Shown piece by piece: positions 33,501-41,663 of a stretch of 64,000 bases of DNA. A program made the translations under genes and the position numbers. Below the pieces are notes generated by a model. It saw only the letters and a list, made by a program, of their open reading frames with translations, was not told where the DNA came from and searched no databases. Origin of the DNA: Fragum whitleyi (taxonomy: Eukaryota; Mollusca; Bivalvia; Cardiida; Cardiidae); contig OX411556.1 in NCBI GenBank assembly GCA_948146395.1, positions 4,749,083 through 4,813,082 of the forward strand. The letters run 5' to 3'. How positions within the stretch are numbered: position 1 is the stretch's first letter; every line of letters begins with the position of its first letter.

Positions 33501-35375
33501 AGATAACTCAACTTGTAAATGAGAGGTCCAGTGGTTGAGCGAATGAGGCTTAGGTATTCTCATTTTCATTCAGGTGAATTTTGGTTTTACATTTTCTTTT
33601 CATTTCAACAACTGGACCTTTGGTATTAATGTCTATGAGTGCAGTATGTAAACATCACTGAAGCAGCACATTGAGAAAAGCTCAATTTGAATTAAAAAAA
33701 ATATCTCAATAATCTAAATATCAATACCTTCTAGGACCACATAGAACTTTAGGGGTTAAGGGATGGCCGAGTTGATGGTCTGATTAAACACTCGGACGGG
33801 TCTAATACACTTTTTGGAAAAATCGCCTTTAAAAAAAACAGTACTACCACGAAACGATCGTTGATCGTGCCTTGTAATCCGCGATCGTTATGATTATTTA
33901 TATAGCCAAATGAGAGATAAACCTTATGTAAAATAAAGACTTAATAAAATGTTAAAAAATCATCTCCTGAATATTTGATTTACTTCCTATTTTTATTGCG
34001 CTATTTGTAATCAAAATGACCCAATTGTCTTTAAGCATCGGTTAGAAATTATAAAAACTCAAATGGTTTGTTTGGGGCTTTGTTTGGAATCCTTGAATTC
34101 GATCAAATGTTTATAGTAATTTTCGGCCACCTTTATCGTTCTGATACAAGATTCTTCAACGTTTATGTACTATGTACACAAATAATACATTATACAGAAA
34201 AATATGCCAAATTGACACCATTTGACATATCGATTGCTTACTCAGGGTACACAAAACGAATGTCCTGTGTTTTTCCAAATTTAAAGATTTCAACAATGAA
34301 TTCAGTGTTCGTTTAAAATGTAAAAAGACTGAAAAAATACTGTAGAAACATTAAGGTAAATGAGAGAAATTGCACTTTCTCATTTTTCTCAATACTTTCC
34401 CACTGTATCACACCAACGCTCAAAAATACGGTTTATAAAAAAGGTCACTTAAACATGCATTCAACACCCAATCCTTTCGGAAATACATATCGTTTCTGTT
34501 TTTGAATAACACAATTTGCATTATATATTATTGGAGTTTCAGTCGTTTGTACATATAAAATGACCTTTCGGCAGGTTTTCATGGATAATAATTTATATGA
34601 CAATATAAAAGATTTGCCAAACCTTAATCATATTAAGCCTATTAAGACATATCTGATTCTTAAAACGTACAGCGGGTCGGTGTACAGTTTAAAACAACGT
34701 GGAATAAACGCCCACATCGATCAATGTAAATCTTAATCATTCGCTCAGCGCTACATTTACCTATTCAAAACACTTACTAAACCATCCAAAAACGCGATGA
34801 TATCACTCAAATGCTCATCAACTATTTTGAAATATTTAGGAAAAGCTCCAGGTCTATCTGACGTGCTTAAAATTTAGAAGCTTTTGTTCGGTTTGAGAAG
34901 GAATAGAAATTCATTTACATTACAAGTAAAGAGAGATAGTAAGTATCGCTTGTTTTCACCATTTTCAACATAATTATCGTTATTTTATCTATCTCCCTTT
35001 AAGGCCATTAGAACCTCATTCATCAAACTCATCCAAGTTCATTCTGGATCACGTTCAAATGTCCATCGTCATGCTAATGTTTTACGCTTTTATAAGGTAA
35101 TACCTTTTGGCTGTGTGGTAACGATATACCCTTTTTTATCTTCAGTTGATGTCGACTTCTGGATAGGTTTAAATGATGTTGACGTTGAAGGTCATTTCGT
35201 GTGGATAAGTACCGGAGAGGCTCCAAATTACACGTCTTGGCATCCAAACGAACCAAGTGGTTACTCGGGGAGACACGAAGAAGATTGTGGCATATACTAT
35301 GTGATCAAATCAAACGGGGATTGGAATGACGGAGCATGTTGGGTAAAAGCATATGCCTTGTGTGAACTTGAATAA
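9450..35375 (+). CDS. C-type lectin-domain protein, three exons found, 5' end missing
   Basis: C-type lectins bind glycans, often with calcium, and bivalves use many as secreted immune or feeding receptors. Exons 9450-9529, 12651-12741 and 35146-35375 join in matching phase (phase 1 in, then 0, then 1) into 132 residues, almost exactly one CTLD. Counting from the first whole codon: EGW at 3-5, the four fold-defining cysteines at 29, 104, 121 and 129, WIGL at 62-65, an EPS triplet (92-94) where EPN or QPD normally sets sugar preference, an NYT glycosylation sequon (84-86) and WND (116-118). The two extra cysteines of long-form CTLDs are both Tyr (1 and 12). The stop is at 35373-35375 and AATAAA is at 35873. 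An upstream exon with signal peptide is expected but not recognised; the in-frame ATG at 9416 is a weak alternative start. The last intron is 22.4 kb and full of mobile elements. Confidence 0.82.
9530..10798 (+). other. Start of lectin intron, with a GTTAACG-rich hairpin region
   Basis: No coding sequence was found. The stretch 9669-9770 forms an imperfect hairpin with ~35-bp arms, both ending in the TTAACAT...GCAGAGA block. The motif CGTTAACG or CGTTAACGCCCG occurs several times between 9600 and 10110, suggesting a small GC-richer foldback repeat. From 10140 to 10798 only AT-rich sequence is seen. Confidence 0.5.
10799..11371 (+). mobile_element. 573-bp MITE related to the Tc1-like element at 46790-48140
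   Basis: The ends are inverted repeats sharing (T/C)CAAAA and AAGCGGCCA(C/T) with the ends of the 46790-48140 element, and TA lies outside each (10797-10798, 11372-11373). The internal block AATTGAAAAGTCACA at about 10984 also occurs just downstream of that transposase gene (46975-46989). No transposase remains. It is therefore best read as an internal-deletion derivative mobilised in trans by that Tc1 family. Confidence 0.8.
11576..12547. mobile_element. Foldback element, ~400-bp inverted arms
   Basis: Left arm 11576-11985 and right arm 12130-12547 are reverse-complement copies of each other, joined by a ~145-bp spacer. Each arm contains the same short open frame reading outward to inward, with GHFVQNKQLH and KYHPGSATT conserved in both (11739 onward on plus, 12384 downward on minus). 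No terminal duplication is evident. The shared peptide may only reflect the repeat having duplicated while open, since no transposase motif is visible. It sits directly before lectin exon b. Confidence 0.75.
12651..12741 (+). other. Lectin exon b (CTLD helices, first conserved Cys)
   Basis: The 91-nt exon follows TTTATAG and ends before GTAATG. It is phase 0 in and phase 1 out, and encodes DKCKQEGGRLVEPRTRSTYE and onward to VRNK. The Cys is the first of the four conserved CTLD cysteines and GGRLVEP is the usual strand/helix-2 entry. Its phases fit exons a and c exactly. Confidence 0.85.
12742..13479 (+). other. Lectin intron sequence before the second Jockey copy
   Basis: AT-rich with no coding or structural signal that can be supported. 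It is not similar to other parts of the window by eye. Confidence 0.5.
13480..16371 (+). mobile_element. 5'-truncated Jockey-like retrotransposon in lectin intron
   Basis: The element enters abruptly in the middle of the endonuclease domain (ATGGGAGATTTC, the GDF motif) and continues through RT to a 3' UTR ending in a CATTCATTCATT tail at about 16355-16371. The 5' truncation and short-repeat tail are typical of target-primed reverse transcription. It belongs to the same family as 1-4380 and has the same orientation as the lectin gene. Confidence 0.85.
13490..15700 (+). pseudogene. Retrotransposon ORF2 remnant (partial EN, RT)
   Basis: Open pieces shift frame repeatedly. They include NSHHKLPGYSTTDYKGRT and LLNDKSKIYLHPASGNCSPP (endonuclease, 13520-13670), MERMVNGLVWFLEKNHLI with QFQSDFRKQRST (RT fingers/palm, 14640-14730), and FLYVDDFF with the catalytic YVDD at 15074-15085. 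A thumb-like stretch, SSMDWGADKKVLLRLYRLLV, lies near 15400. Many stops show it has been dead for long. Confidence 0.85.
16372..17461 (+). other. Lectin intron, no gene
   Basis: The only visible feature is an inverted pair AAAGGGAGGT (16818-16827) and ACCTCCCTTT (16867-16876), 39 bases apart, the ends of a tiny foldback unit carrying the GGGAGGT motif seen elsewhere in the window. Confidence 0.5.
17462..18075 (+). repeat. Short element with diverged ~155-170-bp tandem core
   Basis: The left end (GTGGGCTTTTGTGATCACTC and then GTCCGTCCGTCTGTC) resembles the left ends at 38013 and 42091. It is followed by three to four diverged units containing TTCTCCTCCTGAACCACTTG and CCATGGTAACGGAAAGGCC. No clear right end was found. 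An apparent 94-codon frame on the minus strand (17836-17552) is only repeat sequence translated. Confidence 0.65.
18076..19279 (+). other. Lectin intron, no gene
   Basis: AT-rich, with a poly-T run at about 18652-18665. Nothing else can be supported. Confidence 0.5.
19280..20565 (+). repeat. Composite satellite-core element, CTTGACC-type repeats
   Basis: The first part (19310-19570) is two diverged units of the 155-bp family (AAAGTTTCATTGAAATT, then GGTTGAGGAGGAAATGTC). The rest (about 19610-20400) is a different tandem core of roughly 180 bp built on GACCTTGA(C/A)CTTG and AGGCTTGTATCTTAAATAGG. The right end carries GACAGACAGACGGGCAATGG and CCCATATGCCCGCC, also the end type of the elements at 48289 and 61092. 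A SINE interrupts it at 20028-20182 and a poly-C run lies at 20420. Confidence 0.7.
20028..20182 (-). mobile_element. 5'-truncated SINE with 15-bp TSD
   Basis: Flanked by exact copies of TTGAATAGGCTTGAA (20013-20027 and 20183-20197). On the minus strand it lacks the tRNA head and part of the body and ends in CCCCATTCAATCAATCAA. It belongs to the same family as 6242-6526. The target lies inside a satellite unit, so the insertion postdates that array. Confidence 0.88.
20748..20907. mobile_element. 160-bp palindromic MITE
   Basis: Ends TAAGGTAGTGGACC and GGTCCACTTCCTTATA are near-complementary. Inside, ACAATGTTGACCGAGGTTTC (20801-20820) pairs with 20838-20857 over 20 bases with one G-T position. 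The whole can fold into a nested hairpin. A TTA/TA-type target is possible but not clear. Confidence 0.7.
21021..21193. mobile_element. SINE tail remnants in inverted arrangement
   Basis: The left part (GTTTGTTTGAATTGGGTTTAA) and the right part in reverse complement (GTTTGTTTGAACAGGGTTTA, then GCTGCTTTCAACAATCCTTC) both match the tail end of the SINE family at 6242-6526. Two truncated copies in opposite orientation, or an inverted duplication, would explain it. Confidence 0.55.
21323..23899 (+). other. Lectin intron, no gene; one direct repeat pair
   Basis: No exon-like frame is supported. TGGCGACACCTGAAGGGTTTC occurs twice, at 22871-22891 and 23126-23146, 255 bp apart. Right after the first copy, GAGAGAAATGAGAGAAGATT (22896 onward) reappears in reverse complement at about 32139-32158. 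A GCGCGCGCGC run is at 22691. Confidence 0.5.
24480..24740 (+). repeat. Diverged units of the 155-bp family
   Basis: Two units contain AACATTCTGGCAAAGTTTCA and AACATTTTGGCCAAGTTTCA, each followed by an AGGAGGAGAT block, as in the clean array at 63200-64000. The flanking stretch 23900-25550 carries looser repeats (GCATGAAACTAAAAAGCTAA-like) of unknown family. Confidence 0.65.
25550..26375 (-). repeat. Short element with hairpin end and ~165-bp tandem core
   Basis: The left boundary (AACTAGAGCTGC...GCTCCACTGGCTT, 25550-25590) resembles the hairpin ends at 48289 and 63018 in reverse orientation. From 25650 four tandem units follow, spaced 160-174 bp by the shared CAAAGTTTCC block (25796, 25960, 26120, 26294), with CACCCATAAAA and CATCTGATCACAAT in each. 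The core is different from the 155-bp family. Confidence 0.65.
26376..27573 (+). other. Lectin intron, no gene
   Basis: Short open frames at 26655-27147 on both strands have no family resemblance, no repeat of codon structure and no splice logic linking them. They are not called. Confidence 0.5.
27574..27577. repeat. TRIM target-site duplication, left (TTTG)
   Basis: The TTTG directly before the 5' LTR is repeated directly after the 3' LTR (27991-27994). Confidence 0.75.
27578..27724 (+). repeat. TRIM 5' LTR (147 bp)
   Basis: Matches the 3' LTR except for scattered substitutions and an 18-bp deletion that lies exactly between two GGATC copies present in the 3' LTR. The deletion probably arose by slippage after insertion. 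Confidence 0.88.
27727..27744 (+). promoter_or_regulatory. Primer-binding site for tRNA-Leu
   Basis: TGGTGGCAGCGGTGGGAT begins two bases after the 5' LTR. Its complement, ATCCCACCGCTGCCACCA, is the 3' end of the tRNA-Leu (AAG/UAG) group common to animals, including CCA. All 18 bases fit. Confidence 0.85.
27811..27825 (+). promoter_or_regulatory. Polypurine tract of the TRIM
   Basis: The run GAGGGGAGAG then TAA directly abuts the 3' LTR at 27826, the position where plus-strand synthesis is primed in LTR elements. Confidence 0.65.
27826..27990 (+). repeat. TRIM 3' LTR (165 bp)
   Basis: Starts TGTAACGG, ends GTTACA and is followed by TTTG. It keeps the GATCCTTTTCTCTGAATG segment lost from the 5' LTR. 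Confidence 0.88.
27995..30551 (+). other. Lectin intron, no gene supported
   Basis: A poly-C run is at 28981. A GTCTGGTAAA/TTAACCAGAC inverted pair occurs around 29209-29240. The GGGAGGTAA motif recurs at 29701, and a TCGGGGGCAGCGCCCCCGA palindrome lies at about 29926-29944. A 98-codon frame on the minus strand (29318-29022) contains no recognisable domain and is not called. Confidence 0.5.
30553..31052. mobile_element. ~500-bp element with CTGAGGTGCGTTCG inverted ends
   Basis: Both ends read CTGAGGTGCGTTCG inward and continue with similar AGAGC(A/G)AGA sequence. The right half is built of repeated CTTAAGAATCTTAA and AATCTTAATAAG blocks that form a perfect 19-bp stem (30940-30958 with 31002-31020). 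A second perfect stem lies at 30797-30831. No coding capacity or clear target duplication was found, so the superfamily is open. Confidence 0.7.
30797..30831. repeat. Perfect 15-bp stem-loop
   Basis: AAGAAGAAATTGCTT, loop GCCAG, then the exact reverse complement. It is internal to the element at 30553-31052. Confidence 0.8.
31441..31529. repeat. Near-perfect 89-bp hairpin
   Basis: Left arm 31441-31479 and right arm 31490-31529 pair over 39 bases with a single extra T in the right arm, leaving a 10-base loop containing CGCAAGCTC. Weaker pairing continues ~15 bases outward (TGCATGCATTGA with TTCATACACGCA). It could be a minimal MITE or a recently formed inverted duplication. Confidence 0.85.
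31530..33255 (+). other. Lectin intron, no gene
   Basis: AT-rich. TCAATTAATCTTCTCTCATT at about 32134 is the reverse complement of sequence near 22905, so a dispersed repeat is present. No exons are recognised. Confidence 0.5.
33256..33312 (+). repeat. tRNA-like SINE head, shortened
   Basis: GGGCCGTTAGCTCAGACAAC then CTAGTAAG and AGGGTCAACCC resemble the D arm, anticodon loop and B box of a Thr-type tRNA in which about 15 bases of D-loop and stem are missing. It is a degraded SINE start; no terminator or TSD is visible. Confidence 0.5.
33481..33541 (+). repeat. tRNA-Thr(UGU)-like SINE head
   Basis: The A box TAGCTCAGTCAG, anticodon loop CTTGTAA (UGU) and B-box-like GTGGTTGAGC are spaced as in a tRNA. 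The stems are poorly kept. It is a second copy of the same SINE type 225 bp after the first, probably followed by its body up to about 33640. Confidence 0.55.
33761..33905 (+). repeat. tRNA-Leu/Ser-like SINE copy
   Basis: Begins GGATGGCCGAGTTGATGGTC, which carries an A box of the Leu/Ser type, and ends with the GATCGTTGATCGTGCCTTG block shared with 6541-6575. It is the intact counterpart of the repeat interrupted at 6170-6610. Confidence 0.6.
33906..35145 (+). other. End of the long lectin intron
   Basis: No mobile element is clear apart from a CGCTCAGCGCTACATT match to the repeat at 6979 and 24281 (at about 34741) and a TATCTCCCTTTAA motif at about 34990. A pyrimidine-rich stretch CCTTTTTTATCTTCAG ends the intron. 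Confidence 0.5.
35146..35375 (+). other. Lectin exon c (terminal coding exon)
   Basis: Follows a strong acceptor (TTTTTTATCTTCAG). It encodes DFWIGLNDVD, the long loop with EPS, and the last three conserved cysteines (DCGIYY, GACW, ALCELE), then TAA. The two leading T's complete the codon begun by the last G of exon b. Confidence 0.9.
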
Positions 35376-35900
35376 TTTTCATTAGAACGAATATCATATA
35401 GGGTTCTACCTATAGACAAGCATGAACAGAACATAGTGTGGTGTTACCGGTGAAATATTGTTAAAACGATTTAGCAAATGCAAATGATTTTATTCGTGGA
35501 CACTGACCCCCTTTAAATTACTGATACGGTGATATCTTATTTTCAAACATGTTCTCATTAACGTTTGTGATATCTTAATTCACTATAAATGTGTTCATGA
35601 GCTTATTCTATTTAGATCCAACAACAATCTGGGACTTTGAAAATTTATTATATGGTTAAAAGTTACAGAGTTGATTGCATTTGTTTTGTTTATATCAAAT
35701 CGTTAACTTCTACTTATTGTTTTTATAATTCGTTCTCATTATTATGTGATCGTTTTTTGTTTTCATTTGTATACATTTTTAAAAGCAAAATGAAAGTCAG
35801 TGACCAATTGAGATTGCGCAATGTTCATTGTTTTAAATTTCAAAATTTTCCTTTGAGTGTTAAGAAGGTTTAAATAAAACTGTACCTTTAAATCAGGTGC
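35376..35900 (+). promoter_or_regulatory. Lectin 3' UTR with poly(A) signal
   Basis: AATAAA is at 35873-35878, about 500 bases after the stop, within AT-rich sequence. No closer canonical signal was noticed, so the mRNA end is placed near 35890-35900. Confidence 0.6.
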
Positions 35901-38012
35901 TTCATATCAATGACTGTGCACATACAGATATTTGTTTCATATGACTAATTTTCAAAGAGATTTCTAAAAAAACAACGTCTTTTATTGAAAAATGGGATAT
36001 GTTTTAACTGGAAATAAGTGCTTCGATGGCCAATCTATTGGTCGTGATAAAATATGCTTATACGATACATACTAAATCGATTGTTATATTAGCGTAGTAT
36101 GTACACATATGGTAAATTAAAAGGAAGCGGTGAACTTTTTCTGGTACAAAAAATATGAACTGATTCAAAAACCTATTCAAAAGCACCCTTATTTGATTCA
36201 AAGTACTTATAGCTAGCAAAGCATAGATATTTTAGTAATCTTCCCTTTAAAAAAATATTATGATACAAAGTCAGGGTTAAAATAAAGCGAGGAGTTAAAA
36301 AGCGTACTTTCAAATGGGTTCTTTTTTTAATATAGTTCATCCAAATTACCGTACAATGTAGTTTGTACAGTGAAAATTCTGGTCAAGCTCCATCTTTGCA
36401 CACATGTGGCATTCTTGGAAATCCCCATTTCAATACCCTGCACAACCGTGAGTATGAACTATTTCTTTCTGGCATAAAAAGTATTCTGATAATTGTCCAT
36501 CACGGTTGACTGCCAAATTTTTAAATCCCTACGTTTGTATTTTCAGATGAACTTTGCTCTTTCAGAAAGTTCTATTATTTTGACTAACATACTAAACAAG
36601 TTTCACCATAAATGCGCTAAATGTATCCTTACCTCTTGCTTTCATACGGACTATTTTAAATTCTGATTCATACGGTTCATTATAATAACCTGACAAACAT
36701 TAATATTCAATGTTCATGAATTGTCGCCCCTGTGATATAAACACTAAAGAGAGTTGATGACGAACGAGGTACTAAGAATATTTAATGATCATACAGCTCA
36801 CCATAAGCCCGATTTGCCCTTACGAGCTTTGATGTGAGGGGGTAAAACTGCAGACATACAAACTGCAGACATACAGTGATCTCAATAAGGGCCAAAATCA
36901 GGAATTTTTGCAATTTCATGTTGGAATTCCAGGAATCTTTTTTTTAAAAAGTAAGGAAGTTTTAACCACCCCCCCCCCCTCCGCCTCCCACACAAATGAT
37001 TGGTTCCTTATTACAAATAAATTTAATTTTGTTCCCACAGTCCATTATTCTGGATAGAGCTTGAAGAATAATCGACTTCCAAGCGTTAAAACTTCTAGCT
37101 TTAACTTTTAGCTGTAGGTACAAGCTTTTGGTGAAAAATCACCCTTTATTACTTTCATTTAATAAATTATGGAAACTGATATGAGAAACCACGGCGATTC
37201 TATTTGGAATCGGTCCTTAGACGTACCTTGCGCTTCGGGCCTAGGAAATGCAGCTTACTCAAATTTTAGTTACGATGTATTGGCATCCGGCGATATTTTG
37301 GAAACTGATGATTAACGCGGCTTTATTGTTATCGCACTGCCGTTCTAAGGGTGACGAACGTACTAGGTAGTGTGCAGATAAATGTTCTAAACTTATTTAA
37401 AATTACGCAGAACTATCCGAATAACAAAATACAAGAAAATCTCGTCAATTCAAATCACTCAACAGACATGTTTTCGCAGGCACTCTATATGACGTCATTG
37501 GGATTTCCTTGTGTTCTCTGGAAATGCCGTATATAAACGAGGATAGTCGATGGACCTTTCGGAAATGTTTTCCGTAAGCGACTATTTTCACTTCGGTAAA
37601 TACCAATATCTTAAGACTTTTAGAAAGGGATCTTTCGATTTTCTTTCTGTCAGAGCTGTATAAATTACGTTTAATCTTTAGAATTATTCCCTGATTTGAA
37701 TTTCGTTTATTTCAATTGGCAAATCAAAGGTTCCTCGACATCTAAAAACAAAAGTAATGAGAGAAGCGGTCTTGACGGGTCTTTATCTCGACAAGATTGC
37801 GTAATCAAAGGCTGGTAGTTTTAAAGACAGTCTATTTCCCCGCGCGTTTCACATGACTTGATTTTGTCAGCTTATCGCCTTGTTTATCAATTTTTTTCAC
37901 GTGAGGACTTGCATTAAATCCTTTCTTATGTAAATTCGTAAGACGTCTTTTTGTACAATCACAGGATGTTCTCCTTGAATCGGTATGCAGCATTACGGGA
38001 GAACTACTGTTA
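35901..38012. other. Intergenic, no gene
   Basis: AT-rich, with a poly-C run at about 36968 and two neighbouring AACTGCAGACATACA copies near 36847 and 36860. No coding frame is supported. Confidence 0.55.
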
Positions 38013-39357
38013 AGCTCACCTGAGCACAGGGTGCTCAAGGGGAGCTTTTAGGGCGGTGATGAGTCCGTCATGCGTCCTCAGTCGTCCGTCGTCTGTCGTC
38101 TGTCGTCCGTCGTCAATAATCTTAAAAAAATTCTCCTGAACCACTGGAATGATTTCAATGAAACTTTGCCAGCATGTTACTTGGATGACCCTTTTCAAAA
38201 AATGTTCGCTTAATTCTGGTTGGTTTCCTAAATGCGGGCGTGGCAGGGCGTGACATTTTTTTACTTTGAAATCTTTGAACAAAGTCTTCTCCTGAACCAC
38301 TCGGCCGATTTCAATGAAACTTTACCAAAATGTTCCATGGGTAACCCTGTTCAAAAATCGCTCGTAAAATTTTGATTGGCCCAGAAATATGGGCGTGGCA
38401 GAGCGAGGCTTATTTTGAGCCCGAAATTTTTGAACAAAAATCTCCTCCTTAACCATTGGGCCGAAACCAATGAAACTTTCCCAGAATATTCCTTGGATAA
38501 CCCTTTTCAAAACTGTTCGCGAAATTTTGATTAACCCAAAAATATGGTCATGGCAGGCCGGGGCTTTGAAAGCTTTGAACGACATCTCCTGGACAATTGG
38601 GCTGATTTTAAATGAAACTTTACCAAAATGTTTCTTGGTGACCCATTTCAAAAATTGGTTGCGAAATTCTGATTGGCCCAGAAATATGGGCATGGAATGG
38701 TGAGGCTTATTTTGAGCCCTCAATCTTTGAATGGCATCATTTCCTGGCCCACTCAGACAATTTCTATAAAAATTAATCAGATTGTTTCTTGGATGACCCT
38801 TTTCAAAAATTGTTCGCGAAATTTTGATTGGTCCATACATATGGGCATGGCAGGGTGGGGCTTATTTCGAGCCCGAAATCGTTGAACGACATCTCCCCCT
38901 GAACCACTAGGCTGATTTAATGAAACTTTACCAGAATGTTCCTTTGGTGACTCTTTTCAAAAACTGTTCTTTAAATTTTAGTTGGCTCATAATTTTGGGC
39001 GTGGTGTGGTAGGGCTTATTTTAAGTCACAATTTTTTGAATGGCATCTTCTCTTAGACCATTCAGACAATTCCTAGGAAACTTAACCAGAATGTTTCTTG
39101 GGTGTTGGGTGACACTCTTCCAAATTAGCTTGCAAAATTTTGATTGGCCCGTAAATATGGACATGGTAGGGGGAGCTTATTGTGAGTGGCCTCATTTTAA
39201 AATGGGTGGGCAGGGTCATTTTTCATTTTAAATTCTTGGAATAACATCTCCTCATCAGCAAAAGTGAATGAAACTTTGTGAGAAAGTTACTTGAATGGCT
39301 TTCACTGGACCAATAAAAATCAGGTCAGCGGTTAAGGGCCATTCTGGCCCTCTTGTT
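38013..39357 (+). mobile_element. HINE/pearl-like element with seven 155-bp core units
   Basis: The left end AGCTCACCTGAGCACAGGG and its reverse-complement echo GTGCTCAAGG form a terminal hairpin, followed by a GTCCGTCGTCTGTCGTC microsatellite (about 38078-38114). Seven core units follow, located by ACCACT(G/C)GG..GATTTCAATGAAAC-like blocks at 38138, 38294, 38452, 38593, 38748, 38900 and 39056. The right end is the hairpin AGGGCCA-TTC-TGGCCCT (39335-39351) then CTTGTT. Ends, microsatellite and tandem core match the plan of non-autonomous Helentron relatives in bivalves. Frames such as the 172-codon one at 38840-38322 are repeat translations. Confidence 0.75.
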
Positions 39358-40480
39358 ATTGCGAAAGCATTCATTGATTTGGTGGTTAAGCTGTCAAAGA
39401 TATTTTGTACTCGTTTTAACTTTGAGACATCCTCAAAATTTTGTTTGTTAACTTAAGCCAGCAAAGCTGACGTCTTTCTAGCTAAAAATGAATGGATAAC
39501 AAATCTTATACTACGGTTAAAATTCATCACAGAGGGTATGTTTCATAAGCAATTTTTTTTCGAAAATAAACAATTTAATCTGGAATGCATGTCTTATGAA
39601 TCACCATCAGTACGCTGGACAGGTCATTTACAAACATTCCTATATCGTAAGGCATAGGATTTACCATGGGCTATGAAAGCTTTTATTTGGAAATTTTCAT
39701 GCCTTCATCAATGTCTGTTTATCCACTTCCTTTATTTATGATATAATGATAATTGAGCATTTGCGTGACTTTTCCAACAAGTTCACATCTAAGCGTGTTA
39801 CAAATTATAGGCAGCCGAGGTATGCACATATTGCAAATAATTGCATTCGCTGGTCGCTTAAAGAGGGTTCAAGACTTTGTTAAGCTAAAGAGTACAGGGG
39901 GAAGACTCTGGTCAGGCTATGCGGATGCAAATGGTGGCTAGAGACTTAGCTTTGTTTACATGTGAAATTGCTGGAATTGTCACGCACTAGCTTAATTTCA
40001 TATTATGCGTTTGATATAACTTGGCCATATATGAATGAAAGAATGATAAAAGCGTCATAAGACCAAATTTCCAATTTCCATCATATATGACCCGGATAAA
40101 GTAAGAGAAAGAGAAGGATTATTGTGAACTATTTTGATTATAAATCATTTTGTACGAAGAAGAACTTGGCTTTTAAGTTTTTAGAATGGCGTCCAAGGCA
40201 CATAATAAATATATACAAGTTGTCTATATTCTATCGCAATGCTGATTACCCCTTCAAGATAATCAAATGACAATGTCGTATGTAGACTTTTGAAAAGCTT
40301 TTGTGCTAGGTTTAAATGAGCAAAAAACAACACTGAATTTAAAAGAACTGTATTTATTGTCATTAACGTTGATGAGTATAGTTCGAATCATCGTGAAATT
40401 AACATTCATCTAAATCAAAACGATTCTCGTAGTTCTCTAAACACATCATCCTTTCATTATAAGCACTCATTTAAACAATG

Positions 40481-40514
<34 letters not shown>

Positions 40515-40887
40515 GCACCGCGTCCTTTCTCCATATAACGGCCCAGTTTCAGGTGCTATTTTGTGCTAACATTTCATATCTTCAATTCTCAATGAATTTT
40601 GTTTTATTTCTAAAGTATGGTGGTAGATTATGAACGTTTACTACGCATGTATAATGGAGTGATGGGACTATATATATATTTATCCAAATTCATGAGACAG
40701 AATATCTGATACGTTACAACACACATTAATTTTGCTTGTCACTTTGCGTACATGAAGGGTGCAAGCTTTATGCAATATCTAACTGAAGGCTTATACCTTA
40801 TGCCTCATTATTTTGTACAAATTATGTCAAGGAAATTGACTTTTTGAATATTGCATAATATTTCGTACCTGAAATTTTTGTTTTGTT

Positions 40888-40927
<40 letters not shown>

Positions 40928-41630
40928 ACGTTTGAATATTTATTCATAAATGATACTCTTTGAAAAAATAAAGCATTTTTTATCTTAATTTATGTGCTGG
41001 TATTCATTATTTCTTATTAAAATAAAAGCTTTTCCCCTCTGTGACCTATATTTTAATTATGTTATCTGCTCTTTAACCGAAAAGTCGTAACGTATCTGGC
41101 ACTTTGTTTGTTAATTTCTAAATGCAAAATTGGACATAAACGAAGATTTATGAATAAATCTATAATATCTAACACCTTTTGATCGTGTTTTAGCAATTCA
41201 TTCCGTTGTTTAGTGAAGAGAAACAAAGAATACATTCCTTTACCCTATGAATATGTTCTACCCCTTTAATGAAGGAAATGTCCTACAACTCTGATTCATA
41301 TCTACAGCATGGCTTGCATCTCTGTATACAACCAGTACCCCTGACTATTATTTGAACTGAGTTTCGACTGCAAGGTCTGAGGCTATTGCATCACATGCCT
41401 TTGTTTTTGTCATCATTATTTAAAGAAAGTGTAGAGGCGCAACCTTTACCATATCCTTTTTCAAAAGTAAACATTACACATTTTTAAGGCTTTGGCGATA
41501 ATCTCTTCTTGTGTAATGAAAACTATCTTTTAAATAACAAATAAAATCTTTACTGAGCCATATAAACCCCGTGGATATTTATACAACTTTCAAACGTATT
41601 TTCTTTATTTCAGAGTATTGTTAAGCGAAG

Positions 41631-41663
<33 letters not shown>

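Noticed and set aside
38013..39300. CRISPR-like or protein-coding tandem repeats
   Set aside because: Units are contiguous 155-bp satellite copies without spacers. Open frames across them (for example 38840-38322) are translations of the repeat, with similar peptides in each unit.
40481..41657. Processed pseudogene bounded by poly-A and poly-T runs
   Set aside because: The runs are long, but no gene-like body and no target duplications were found between or beside them.
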